This document shows positions 11,620 to 24,100 of a DNA stretch of 64,000 bases, one piece after another. The notes beneath the pieces are model-generated. The model was not told where the DNA came from, ran no database searches, and worked only from the letters and a program-made list of their open reading frames with translations. A program made the position numbers and the translations under genes. The first letter of the stretch is position 1; the number at the start of each line of letters is the position of its first letter. This stretch comes from Macrotis lagotis (lineage: Eukaryota; Chordata; Mammalia; Peramelemorphia; Peramelidae), in contig NC_133660.1 in NCBI RefSeq assembly GCF_037893015.1, positions 166,038,363 to 166,102,362 of the forward strand, given 5' to 3'.

Positions 11620-12770
11620 AGAGGGCATATCCTTCAATCATTGAGTTTTCTTTGTTAGGCTCATTTCTTCAATCTCAGTATTTTATTGGAGGGGGTAGGA
11701 GTGAGGGCTGTGCTTTGGGTAAAGTTCAGTCATTAATGTTGAGGGCAGGATCTCCCTGGCCTTGTAGAATATTGTGGTTAAGACTTACCTCCTCCAAGGG
11801 ACTTTCTCTTAGGTTCCTTCCCCGATGCAGCTAGGCTCAGGAGCTACTCCTCCCCATTGGATTCCTGACTGGGAATTTCCTAGATTGGCCTTGCCTAGTG
11901 ACTTCCTCTGATTTCTGTGCTTGCTGCTGCCTGCACTGGCTTTTCACCTACCTCTACTAGTTTCCACAGGATTTTGGGGGTCCTAGATTCCTGGGTTGGA
12001 TGGGAGTCTACCCATAATCAAGTAATTTTTATTTTTTTTAATCAACTTGCATTTCTAAACTCTAGTCAAGATTTTTGAGAGAATCTTGGATCCTTAGTCT
12101 ACATCCTAGCCTGCCAGCATCTTCCCGGGTTAGAGAGATTTGTTCCAAGAATTGTTTTTTTGTTTGTTTTGTTTTGATCATGGGGAGAGGAAATGAGGAA
12201 AATCTGAGAGGGAAGAGCTAGCAGCAGGTGTCACCAAAAGAACGGAGTTTGACACTTTTTTTTTAAAGTACACAGAAGAAAAATGAAGAAAGTTCAGAAG
12301 CACAAACATAATTTTGAAAGTAACTTGGTGAATGTTTCTCATAACCTAAATTCCACTGTTACTACCCTTAGGACAAATCCTCATTACCATTTCCCTAAAA
12401 TACTAATCTCCTAACACATCTTCCTCTAAAGAACCCTCTCCCTGATACAGTGCTGTATAACTTTCATGCAGACTAATTCTCCTTAATCATAAATCTAGTC
12501 ATTTTATTACTCTGCTTCTTAATCCTTAGGGGCTCCCAGACCCATCATCACTATTTTGGTACCTGAGAAAAGTAGTAACAAATGTACCCTGCTATCTACT
12601 TGGAATTCATGATTTTAATATAAAACTTAAAGCAATTTCAGTTACATAGGAGGGAGGAAATACTATAGTGGCTTCTATGAAACTAAAGAACTACATAATC
12701 CTGATTAGCACCTTCTAAACTGGGGTGCTATATTTAAGGCTCTGGTAGCTCAGTATGACCTGACACAGAA
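11620..12770. other. Intergenic, unassigned
   Basis: A GC-richer part (11680-12000) does not match the recognised families. No credible exon. Confidence 0.4.
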
Positions 12771-13160
12771 TCAGAATTTGTGAGTTAGGACTATCAGTTG
12801 TGCTCTAGCTCAACTCATATTCAAAAGAATTTCTACTATTATATACCAGTAAGGTCATCTCCTGACAGGGAGCTTCAAGGCGCAGGAGGTGGCTTATCAC
12901 TTTTGGAGCAAGTCTATTCCATTTTTGGACCATACTAAATTATTAGGAAGTTTTTTCTAAGATTACATTTAAATTTGCCTTTATTTAGTTCACTACCCCT
13001 CTCAGGATAATGGAACAAAGCTACTTTTTCCAAAAGAAAGCTTTTCAAACCCTTGAACACAGCTATCATATTTCCTTAAAGTTCAAATGTTTGCCTACCA
13101 TTCAATGTGCTCCTTGTTGAATACACCCTTAGTCCTTATTAGATTTTAAACTTTTTGAAT
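12770..13160. repeat. Ancient CR1/L3-like repeat
   Basis: Contains TTCCATTTTTGGACCATACT, AGGAAGTTTTTTCTAAGATT and CACAGCTATCATATTTCC, the same family as 47560-48830. Confidence 0.5.
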
Positions 13161-13327
13161 GGGAAACTGTGTCATTTTTTAATCTTTGAATCTCTATTAA
13201 TTGAGGTTTTGCAGTAAATCTTTGAAGTCAATGCTATTGATTAGGAAAGGTTTGGGTTTGTAGGAGGAAAACAATGATTTTTAAGCTTTCAACATGGAGA
13301 CTGATAGATGAACTTCAAAAAAAACCT

Positions 13328-13478
13328 TTTTTTTTTTTTTTGCAAGGCAATGGGTTTAAATGGCTTGCCCAAGGCCACACAGCTAGGTAATTATTAAGTG
13401 TCCGAGGTCACATTTGAACTCAGGTCCTCCTGACTCTAGGGCTGGTGCTCTATCCACTGTGCCACCTAGCCACCCCCC
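13328..13478 (-). mobile_element. tRNA-derived SINE, antisense
   Basis: GTGCCACCTAGCCACCCCCC end and poly(T) lead; flanks AAAAAACCTTTTT and AAAAACCTTTTAT suggest a target duplication. Confidence 0.92.
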
Positions 13479-13479
13479 A

Positions 13480-14030
13480 AAAACCTTTTATATTTTTAAT
13501 TTTTAATTTTAAAATGAAGAGGTTTTAGCAAGCAGATGTTTGAGGGAAGTCCATTTTAGGTGTCTTCATGGGAAAAAGAAAATAAGTCAGCGAAGAAGCC
13601 TGAGCAGATAGATATAAGTAGACTCACTAGAACCAATTCAGGATCATTAGAGAGGAATGTAAAGATGGTTGTGGGGAAGAGAGAGGTGACAGAGTTGTGC
13701 AAATATTTCAACAAGGTTGCGGATGAACAAAAATGGAAACTTGATTTGAAAAGTAAGAGGTCATCAGAACCTCGGGAGTAGTTCCAGTTGAACAGAAGGT
13801 AAAACAGATTGTAAGAGAAGTTTGAAATGCTTTAAAAGAGGACTGAATTTGGAAGTAAAAATAGTTCTACTTAGCTAACTTTTCTTCCTTTAATTTTTTT
13901 TGTTAGAAGGCAGGGGGAAAGAAGAAATATATTCAGAAATTAGGGTAATGTTTAATAGATTAAAAAAATCAATAAAACAAAATGAAGGTTTTGGACTAAA
14001 TTTCCAGTGGTATAATGCTGAAATGTATTC
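13480..14030. other. Intergenic, unassigned
   Basis: Holds a 73-codon open frame (13560-13781) with a Lys-rich product and no recognised relative. Probably non-coding. Confidence 0.35.
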
Positions 14031-14034
14031 TGCT

Positions 14035-14165
14035 TTGTAACATTTATGAAACCTTAGTCAAGTCAATCCACTGCTACAGACCTGAGTTTTCTCATCTATA
14101 AAATAAGATGGTTAAGGTAGATAACTCTTAAAGTTCTTTCTACTTCCAAATACAATGCTATGTCT
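14035..14165 (+). repeat. MIR-like SINE fragment
   Basis: GAGTTTTCTCATCTATAAAA followed by TAAGATGGTTAAGGTAGATA, the MIR core in sense. Confidence 0.6.
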
Positions 14166-14189
14166 CCAAAATCCAATCTAATTCTAAAA

Positions 14190-14957
14190 TGTTAGAATTT
14201 TGGAGTTTGCATCCAACCCTTCTGGAGAGCAATTTGGAACTATGTCCAAAAGGCAACAAAAATGTGCCTGCTCTTTGATCCAAGCAATACCACTACTGGG
14301 TCTATACCATGAAGAGATGAAGAAAAGAGGTAAAAACATCATTTGTTCAAAAATATTCATAGCAGCCCTGTTTGTGGTGGCAAACAATTGGAAATCAAGT
14401 AAATGTCCTTCAATTGGGAAATGGCTTAGAAAACTGTGGTGTATATATGTATGTCATGGAACACTATTGTTCTATTAGAAACCAGGAGGGACAGGATTTC
14501 AGGGAAGCCTGGAGGGATTTGCATGAACTGATGCTGAATGAGATGAGCAGAACCAGAAAAACATTGTACACCCTAACAGCAACATGGGGGTGATGATCAA
14601 CCTTGATGGACTTGCTCATTCCATCAGTGCAACAATCAGGGACAATTTGGGGCTGTCTGCAATGGAGAATACCATCTGTATCCAGAGAAAGAACTGTGGA
14701 GTTTGAACAAAGACCAAGGACTATTCCCTTAAATTTAGGGGGAAAAAAACCCTGATATCTTATTGTCTGATCTTGCTATCTCTTATACTTTTATGTTTCT
14801 TCCTTAAGGATATGATTTCTCTCTCATCACTTTCAATTTGGATCAATATATACCATGGAAACAATGTAAAGACTGGTAAATTAGCTTCTGTGGAGGGAAG
14901 TAAGATTAGGGGAAAAACTGTAAATCTCAAAATAAATAAAATCTTTAAAAAATAATT
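14190..14957 (+). mobile_element. LINE-1 3' end (end of ORF2 and 3' UTR), 5'-truncated
   Basis: AGAGCAATTTGGAACTATGT, then TTTGTGGTGGCAAACAATTG, TGAACTGATGCTGAATGAGA and GAGAATACCATCTGTATCC, ending AAATAAATAAAATCTTTAAA. A close copy is at 22340-23098 and reversed copies at 57780-58238, 26180-26660 and 6715-7060. Confidence 0.9.
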
Positions 14958-15017
14958 TTGAGTTAGGGGAAAAGAAATAGTAGAGAGATGGGGGGGGGGG
15001 GGATGCTCCACAAACCA

Positions 15018-15229
15018 AGGAAGAATAAAGGGAATATAGGGAAGAATAAGAATGTGCCAAATTACTGGTTCCAATGGTTCCAAAGGACCTGTACAACACA
15101 GAGAGCTTTATTTTTGAAATGTTTGTTTGGTCTTTTCTTTTATCCATTTCCTTCCAATACACTCTATATAGATTTGTCAGAACAGTCATTTGTTGATGAG
15201 TCACATTTATTCTTGAAATTATTAAAAGG
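15018..15229. repeat. Direct duplicate A of the segment at 16327-16506
   Basis: About 90 percent alike to 16327-16506 from GGGAAGAATAAGAATGTGCC to GAAATTATTAAAA; this copy has an extra GGTTCCAAT duplication. Begins about 60 bp after the L1 end. Confidence 0.9.
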
Positions 15230-16169
15230 TCCTGTGGAGATATGAGACTCAAAGATGAAAGTGGAAGGGATAGTTTTGACAAGAAAAGTCATCAGAGGGA
15301 AAGACAGGATGGAGATGGAGGTTTTTAAAATATAGAGAAAGAAAAATGGAGTAGAAGATAGTTTTAAACTTCTCAGTAAAGATCATCACTTGAGGGGGGG
15401 GGGGGTAAGTCAGGAGTTTCAGGAAGGAAGTTTGGAACAGTCCATATGGATAATGGGATAAGGAGTCAAACTAGTCTAAGATATTGTCTGAGCCTGACTG
15501 AAAATCAGAAGAAAATGGATGAATTCTTTCCCTTCCCCTTTCGCCCCCTAAATTGAAGATATAGTATATGTCTTACTACATCCTTATACCCCCAATGCCT
15601 GATAGATTATGTTGATCAAATGTCTAAAACTATTTGTTGTCTTGATTTAGGCCATAAAATACAATCTACTATGAGAAAGGCATTCAGAATTCTAACTGTA
15701 GATAACCAAACATCACACTCAATCCCTGAGATGGCAGGAATGAGTTTAAGCACTTTCAATAAATTGTTAGTAATGCTGGAAAAAAGAAGACTACCTCCTT
15801 TGTTTTTCACTTTTACTTTGTTTTTACATAGATTCTATAAGAAAAGTTGCAATGGGTACCAATTGAGTCTTTGAGGTACACAGTGAAAAAATTTTAAATT
15901 CATTTTAAATATGATATTTAAATATAAGATTCATTGAGCCTGGAATTTGTGGAGAAAGACTTGTGACAAAGATAAAGAATAAGGGAATACCATCAGATGC
16001 TCATTCTTTACCACAAGAAAACCTCCCCAAACATAGGCAGCACATGGATGAGGAAGTGAATTTCCATAGATCTCAGATTACCTGGATGTACATCTCAAGC
16101 TACTTGTATATTTTCTCCTGTCATCAGAGTTTTGGGATTAATACCCCTTTCTAATACAGTACAGGTCAA
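15230..16169. other. Sequence between the duplicate copies, unassigned
   Basis: Contains a G run (about 15394-15405) and an 84-codon open frame at 15620-15874. No recognised repeat or exon. Confidence 0.4.
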
Positions 16170-16326
16170 ATCAGCTTCTTTATTATCATTTCTTCTGGAA
16201 TATTTATGCAAAAATCAAAACTTATACCCTGCTATATGTGACAGTTATACATGATCAATAACAGTAAATGACAAAATCATAAGGACATTTTTATCTGTCC
16301 TGAAGCAGAATCACAAATTGAGTTTT

Positions 16327-16506
16327 ACAGGGAAGAATAAGAATGTGCCTAATTACTGGTCTCAAAGGACCTGTACAACACAGAGGGTTTTATTTTTGAA
16401 ATATGTTTGTCTTTTCTTTTATTCATTTCCTTCCAATACACTCAATATAGATTTGTCAGAACAGTCATTTGGTGATGAGTCACATTTATTCTTGAAATTA
16501 TTAAAA
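16327..16506. repeat. Direct duplicate B of the segment at 15018-15229
   Basis: Same orientation as copy A, 1.3 kb away. On the OCIAD1 sense strand it carries three AATAAA hexamers. Confidence 0.9.
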
Positions 16507-16514
16507 ATGTTCTA

Positions 16515-16685
16515 AGGTTAAGGGAGGTAGCTTAGAGATCATCTACTCAAGCCCTGTCATTTTAAAGATAAGGAAATCAAGGCCTTTAAAGAGGATATGA
16601 CTTTCCCAAGGTCATATAAGTGCTTCAGCTGGTGTAACTCAAGTTGATCTCAAATTCAGTATTCTACTATAACAGATAACCAGAA
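16515..16685 (-). repeat. MIR-like SINE fragment
   Basis: CATTTTAAAGATAAGGAAAT, then TTTCCCAAGGTCATATAAGT, the reverse MIR pattern. Confidence 0.6.
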
Positions 16686-17301
16686 TTTCCGTTTCCTAAC
16701 TTGATGCAACTTTATCTGCTTGTAAATATGCTCACAAGTTTACTATATGCTAGAAAGACAGAACCACAAATTCAATTAATACAAAAGTGTTTGCATATTG
16801 TTCTCAACTTTAATTGACAAGATATACATGAAGACATGACAAAATTTTAGGGGAAAAAAAAAGCAAAATTTTCACATAGAGTTTTTAATACTTAACATTT
16901 TGTTTACTTTGCCCTTATGTGCATGGACACACACAAAGTACTTGATCCATCTATGTCCATTCCAGTGCATCAGTCTTTTGATGATACTTTAAGAGTAGTT
17001 TAACCAATTTTTGTAAATGATTTTATAAACTATAAAATCATTGTCCAGTACTTTCACTCATCTAGTTTCCCAAGCAGTGTATGTACTGATACAATATTAA
17101 CATTAAAGTACATAATTAATTTTAGACCTTCTGCTAAGCCACACTCCTAATATCCAAGTTTCTTCTTTTAAATATGCTTGTAGAGGCTGCTTCTGCACTT
17201 TCCTGTAGATGCTCATGACCACCTAGATGATTGATGCTGGTTAGCTGAAATTGTCTTCAGTAGAGTCAACACAAATTCTCTTCAATAGATGACAAAGTTT
17301 T

Positions 17302-17339
17302 TCACTCATCCCAAGTATCTCCATATTGATTTATTTTCC
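17302..17339 (-). CDS. OCIAD1: OCIAD1 exon 9, C-terminal coding part
   Basis: 38 coding nt. Acceptor TTTCCTAG; two bases GG finish a Gly codon, followed by KINQYGDTWDE and TGA at 17304-17302. The YGDTWDE end is identical to the human C-terminus, which fixes this short exon despite its size. Confidence 0.95.
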
Positions 17340-20300
17340 CTAGGAAATTAAGCACACAATTGAGACTTCTAAATAAAGAATTATAATTGAATAGTACCAT
17401 TTTTAAGATTTGTTAACAAAGTCATATGTATTTTTTCTCTTTTGTCTTCTAGGCACAGGAAAACATCTAATATTAACATGAAATGTTTTAAGTCTTAACT
17501 AATCAATGAGCTGCATTCCAAAATTTTATTCTTAAGTTACTTATTTGAAACTCAAAAAAAAAATCTATTTTTACACAGAAATAATGCCATAAAGTCAAGG
17601 TCAGATTTTCAGTTCATAAAAGTCTGAATAACCTATAACATACGCAACATAGCAGAATGGGGAAAAAAAACACTGGATCTGGAGTCAGAGGAACTAGGCC
17701 AAAATCCTAACTCTTTGAGCAAATCACTCATTATCTCTATGTCCAGTTTCTTCCATAAGTGAAATAAGGAGGTTGGAAAGGATGATCTGGAAGTTCACCT
17801 CAGCTGTATCTATGTTATAAACTCTTTTTAAAAATTTTGTATTTTATTTTTCTCTAGTTACAATTAAAAACTTGTCTGAGTTCCAAATTCTCCCCAAATC
17901 CCCCCTCCAAGAAAGCAAGCAATTTGATATAGGTTATAAATGTCTAGTTATGCAAAACATTTCCCTAATAATCATGTCATAAAAGAAAACATAGATCGGG
18001 GGGGGGGATTCCCCCCCCCTACCCCTCAAGAAACCTCAAGAAAAATAAAATTAAAAAAAAACCCTATGCTTCAATTTGTGTTCAGATCTCATCAGTTCTT
18101 TCTCTGGGGATGGACAGCATTCTTAATCATAAGTCCTTCAGCGTTGTCTTGGGTCACAATACTGCTGAAAAAAAACCTAAGTCATTTCCAGCTGATCATC
18201 CTACAGTATTGCTGTTATTCTGCAAACAGTAGATTTCACTTTGCATCAGCTCATGTAAGTCCTTTCGGGTTTTTCTGAGAGTAACCTGCTCATCTCATTT
18301 CCTGTAGCAAAACAGCATTCCATCATAATCATATATCACAATTTCTATAGTCATTCCCCAAATGATAGATATCTCCTCAATTTTCAATTCTTTGCCACCA
18401 GAAAAGAGCTACATAAAAATATCCTTGCACATATAAGTCTTTTTCCTTTATGTTTTTCATCTTTTTTGGGTCTTTATATTTGTATATGGGTTCACAGGAT
18501 CTCTCCTAAAATGAACTTCAAGCTCCTAGAAAACAAAGATTATTTTCTTTTTGTTCCTGTATTCCTAGAATCTAAACCAGTTGTTAGCAAATAAGCAGAT
18601 GCTTAAACATTTCTTGTTGATGTAGGTAACTAAATGGTTTTAGTTAATATGGGACCTGACTTGGGAAATCAGGAAGTCAAATCCTGCCTTAAACAGGAGT
18701 TCTGTGACCCTGGTCAGGTCATTTAACCTCTGAGCCTCAGTTTCCTCATCTGAAAAAAGGAAAGGACTGGATTCATTGACCTCCAAACTTCTTTCCTCTA
18801 AATCTATGATCCATTTAGTGATGATTCTAAACTATAGTATTAATCATATTCCCTCACTAATCAGATTATAGGGCCCTATTAGGCAATAGCAGGTTCTACT
18901 GCAGAGGGTCTCAAGGTTGACTGGGAGAGCAGAGAAATGAGGCACAATGAAACAGTGTCCCTTCAATTTCTGTGGCAATCATTTCTACCAAGTGGGATAG
19001 GTGAGGTAAGAACTTAGGGAAGAGGGTAAAAAGATGTATTCATTATCAAGCAATACTGAAGAAATAAAAAGTATACATTTTTAATGATTCTCAAAAAAAA
19101 GTTTAAATAAGGCTAGGAAAAAGTATAGAGAGACAAGGAAATAATGAAAAAAAAAGATGATCTAGTTATTGAAATAGCTAGCTGGCATATATAACCATTG
19201 TAGCAATGCTTATATTAGTCAATGTCTTACATCTCCAACCAAAACTATTTTATAGCAATATATATTACAAAACCACAACTATCTTCTGTATTATGAAGAA
19301 AGTCAAAATTGCTATATGAGCACATATACATACATTTATTTACACATTCATATCCATATATATGGCTATATTAGTAAGTGAAAGCAAATTCTCTTTTTTA
19401 AAGAGATATTTTTCATTTTATACCACAAAATTGACATAATAGACATATCACTGAGAAGCTGCATGAAAACAACACTTTTAGAAATTATTTATATTTGAAA
19501 TGCATTAGAGACCTTACTATCTAAAATAACTTAATCCTCATAGAAAGGAATACTTTGTAATGTGAAGTACCACTCTAATTTAACTGTTTTATAAATCTGA
19601 ATAGTGCCTTGTACATAAATAAAAAAGACTTGAATTGAATAACAGAACAATCTTAAACTGGGGGGCAAGTCTGTGATGGCATATTTAAAGACCTAATGGA
19701 AAACAACAGTGCTGATGTTTTATAATTGTTTGGAATTCTCTATTATGAAGTTTTGTTTGCCCATCCAGAAATGACTCTTAAGTTCTGTGCCAAGGACCTC
19801 TTCCTTCCTTTCTTTAATTTATAAAACAGAATACTGAACTTCTGAAAACAATGACATATCCTTTTAAATTCCACAACTTAAAAAAAACCCCACTAAATTC
19901 TACACTGTGAAAACAACTCAAGAAAATGGCAATGTCATTCTATTTTGAGAAAACAATGCTATTTAAAATATGCCCCAAATAAGGACTAACCTGTTTTCAC
20001 AAGAAAGTTTGATTGTTTCATGTACTTTCAGCAGATGCTAGAGGAAGAACTAAAGACTAAAAGAACTGAAAACAAAGTTTGTCCAATTGTGTCTAAAACT
20101 ATGATCTTTATGAGAAAAATCTATATGAGAAAGAACATATTCAGAAAACCTGTCCTTTTTAAATCATCATAGGAAACCATATTTATTCCATGTCACTACC
20201 ATTGTTCAAAACATCTGATTATCTCCCTACTCTAACCCTAACCCTAACTCAATGAATATGCCCTTGTCTCCCCATCCTTAAAAAAAAACCTTCCTTTGAT

Positions 20301-21121
20301 CTATCCACCCCAGATATCCTTTATCACTCTTGAAACTAAACTTGTTTAAAAAAAAATAAGTACCTCCTCTTTCTTTCTTCTTTCTCTTTAATAATTCTTT
20401 ATAATTTGGCTTCTAACTTCATCTTCAATAGAAATTGCTAGTAGTCTCCAAAGTTACTAATAATCTCTTAATTACCAGATCTAATGGCATTTTTTTTAGG
20501 GTTTTTTTTTTTTTTCCGCAAGGCAATGGGATTAAAGTGCCTTGCCCAAGGCCACACAGCTAGGTAATTATTAAGTATCTGAGGCCAGACTTGAACTCAG
20601 GTACTCCTGACTCCAGGGCCGGTGCTCTAGCCACTGTGCCACCTAGCCTCCCCTAATGGCATTTTCTTTATCCTTATCCTTGTTGGCCTTTGTCAGTATG
20701 GATCACTCTCCTCTTTTCTAGGTTTTTAGGAGACTATCCTTTCCTGGTTCTTCTCTTTAATCATTCCTCCTCTGTCTCATTTGCTGAATCTTCATCCAAG
20801 TCATACCTGTTAACCATAGGTATCTAATCTAATAGGGTACTATCCTGGGCCCCCTTTTCTTCCCCTTCTGTACTATTTTAATTGACAATCTCATCGGCTC
20901 CCATGGATTCAATTATCTTCTTTTTTCAGGTGATTCTTGGATCTTTTTTATAGCCTCAACTTCTCTCACCAGCCTTCTCAGATTTGTCACTTGTTATTAA
21001 ATTCAAGATGTCCAAAACTAAAAAGTATTATCTCCTACCCCTCCCCTCCAACAAAATCCTCTTATCTTTTTAAACTTTTTTATTACTGTCAAGGGTACCA
21101 CCATCCTCTGATCTCTCCCCC

Positions 21122-21165
<44 letters not shown>

Positions 21166-24100
21166 GCTCCTCTTCACCCATCAGAGGGGCGGAGGAGGTT
21201 ACAAGCTAGGTGTCATTCTTAAATTTTCACTCACCCCCCCCATCCAATTTGTTACCAAGGCTTCTTGATTTTATCATTATGACATCTCTTATGTATGCCT
21301 CCTTCTTTCCACTGACACTGTCTCTCTACCCTGGTGACAAGCCCCATTATGTCATACCTAGATTATTACAACAGTCATCTGGTTAGCCTTCCTGCCTTAA
21401 ATCTCTCCCACTTCAGTTCATCCTCTACTTGGTTATCAAAATAATCTTCCTAAAGTACAAGTAGGTCTACAGATGTCATCCACTAAAATCCTATTTTTGG
21501 CTTTTAAAGCCTTCCATAAACTGGACTATTCCTACCTTTCTAATCTCCTTCCACTTTAAACCTCACCACATACTCTACAATCCAGTGACATAAACCTATT
21601 TCTTCTGCTATAAGAGACTCTATCACCCAATATTTTCACTGGTTGTCTGTCCTCCACCCCTGGAATTCTCTCCCTCCTCCATCTTTGCCTCCTGACTTCC
21701 TTCAAACCTCAGCTAAAATCCCACTTTCTGCAAACCTTTCCTAATCCCCCTTAATCCTCTTCCCACTTTCCTCTCAGATAGCTCTAACTAATCCTGTGTC
21801 TATCTATCTGGACAAGAGTTGTTATATATTCCCATTAGAATGGGAGCTTTTTGAGGACAGGAATTGTTTTTGCTTTTCTCTGTATCCCCATTGCCCTGGC
21901 ACATACTAAGCAAAACAAGCAACTGTTTGCTGAAATAAGCATGTAGAATCCTAAGGTGACTACACAAAGGGAGATAATTGTCACTCATATTTCTAAGTTC
22001 TGGTATGGTATAGACACAATTACTATAGTTATGGAAGTTCCCTTTGTGAAAATTTCCTCTGATAGTTCAAACCAGCAGCTCATCTGTAATACAAGAGTAA
22101 CCTAGAATACTGAGAGGTCAGGGACTTGTCAATGGTCAGCCTAAGTCCTAGGGGAGATCTATCTGCTTGTGCCAGACTTTCTGCTCAAAATTCTGGCATG
22201 ATTGTTAGAAAATCCATTTCTTTTTAAGTCAAAATCTATTTTCATAAGTAATTGAAGCTAAAATACAGTGAAGTTTGGGATACTTCAAAAACTATTAAAT
22301 TATAACACAATCAAATTCTAATTGAAAATGTAATATTCAATCAACATTGTTGGTGGAGTTGTGAACTTCCTGGAGAGAAATTTGGAATTATGCCCAAAAG
22401 GCAAGAAAAATTTGTATACCCTTTGATCCAGCAATACAACTACTATGTCTATACCCTGAAGAGATTATGAAAAAGGGTAAAAATAGCACTTGTACAAAAA
22501 TATTCATAGCAGCCCTGTTTGTGGTGGCAAAGAATTGGAAGTAAAGTGAATGTCCTTCAGTTGGGGAATGGCTTAGCAAACTGTGGTGTATGTATGTGAT
22601 GGAACACTATTGTTCCATTAAAAACCAGGAGGGATGGGAATTCAGGGAAGCCTAGGATTTGCATGAACTGATGCTGAGCGAGATGAGAACCAGAAGAACA
22701 TTGTACACCCTAAAAGCAAGATGGGGATGACAGTCAACCTTAATGTACTTGCTTATTCCAACAGTGCAATAATTAGGCACAATTTTGGGGTATCTGCGAT
22801 GGAGAATGCCAGCTGTATCCAGAGAACTGTGGAGTTTGAACAAAGACCAAAGACTATTACCTTTAAATTAAAAAAATGTTTTCTTATTATGTAATTTTAC
22901 TATCTCTTATACTTTATGTTTCTTCCTTAAGGATATGATCTCTCTCTCATCACATTCACCTTGATCAATGTATACCATGGAAACAATGTAAAGACTGACA
23001 GACTGCCTTCTGTGGGGAGTGGGGGGTAGGGAAGCAAGATTGGGGGGAAACTGTAAAATTTACAATAAATAAAATCTTTCTAAAAAAAAAAAGAGGGGCA
23101 GGGCAGCTAGGCGGTGCAGTGGATAGAACACCCACCCTGGAGTCATGAGTCCCTGAGTTCAATTCCGGCCTCAGACACTTAATAATTACCTAGCTGTGTG
23201 GCCTTGGGCAAGCCACTTAACCTCATTGCCTTGCAAAAACCTAAAAAAAAATAAAAACAAAAAGAAAAGAAAAGAAAACGTAATATTCATAGATTTTAAA
23301 ATTTTAATTTAATTGGAATTTATAAAACTTAATTACTAAGAAATCAATACATAATGGAACTACTGTTGCAACTGACAATGCCAGTAAGAAAACTGACTAC
23401 ATAATAAATTATTTTACCTTGTTTTTTTGGTGTTCTTTCCTGAAAAGACCTGATTGGGGTGTCACCTTTTTGTGACAAGGTTACTTCATATGTTTCTCGG
23501 TTCTTATTCCTTAATTCTTCATATGTAACAATTTTTCTCTTAGGACTTTCTTCTACAGTTGTATCAGGTCCTAAAATAAGAAAGGAGATAAATGATCATA
23601 GGAGGCCTGGTATGAAAAGATATGAATGAAAGAAAATTATAGTAACTTTGCATTTATATACAACTAGGTATTGACTTTTATTACTACTTAGTATTTCCAT
23701 ATATTTAATACAGAGGTTTTTAATGTTCACAGATCCACCTATGGAAAGTTTTCAGGGTGTCTGTGAAAAGAATTGGGAAAAAAATACATCTTTATTTTCT
23801 TATTTCTAACTGCAATTTAGCACTTTCTTACATTATAATAAACAAAAAAGTAACATTAAGAACCTGAGTAAAATATTTTTGATTGCTTTTAATAATTCCA
23901 TAATATTTCTCAGAGATAAATTGCTTACAGTTTTGTATATTCAACTAGTACTTGCTGGTTATATATAGGGAATATAATGTATAACTTATAAAAATGAAAA
24001 ATTTTATACCTGAGAATAATTAGGTTTGCTTTTCAAAGTTAAATGAGAATTCAAAATTTTAGAATTTCTAGACCACAGTTAAGTCTAATAAGCAATATAT

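Larger units (their letters stand above)
16170..17301 (-). terminator. OCIAD1: OCIAD1 3' UTR region and candidate poly(A) signals (end not fixed)
   Basis: The 3' UTR begins after the TGA at 17302. On the - strand, signal hexamers are ATTAAA at 16814-16809 and AATAAA at 16490-16485, 16423-16418, 16394-16389 and 16184-16179. The hexamer at 16394-16389 is followed, in RNA order, by a T/GT-rich stretch. A MIR-like fragment (about 16515-16685) lies inside. Which signal is used cannot be told without transcript ends. Confidence 0.4.
17340..23417 (-). other. OCIAD1 intron 8 (6.1 kb)
   Basis: Donor G|GTAAAA at 23417, acceptor TTTCCTAG at 17340. Holds MIR-like pieces (17660-17820, 18660-18830), an L1 3' end (17820-18480), a SINE (20494-20652), a long L2 piece with a CA microsatellite (20660-21940) and an L1 plus SINE pair (22340-23265). 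18830-20480 is AT-rich with nothing assigned. Confidence 0.85.

Noticed and set aside
13560..13781. Lys-rich 73-codon open frame as a new small gene
   Set aside because: No similarity recognised, no splice support and no poly(A) signal tied to it; kept only as unassigned sequence.
14881..15282. 133-codon open frame on the - strand
   Set aside because: Spans an L1 3' tail, a poly-G run and the duplicated segment; no splice or homology support.
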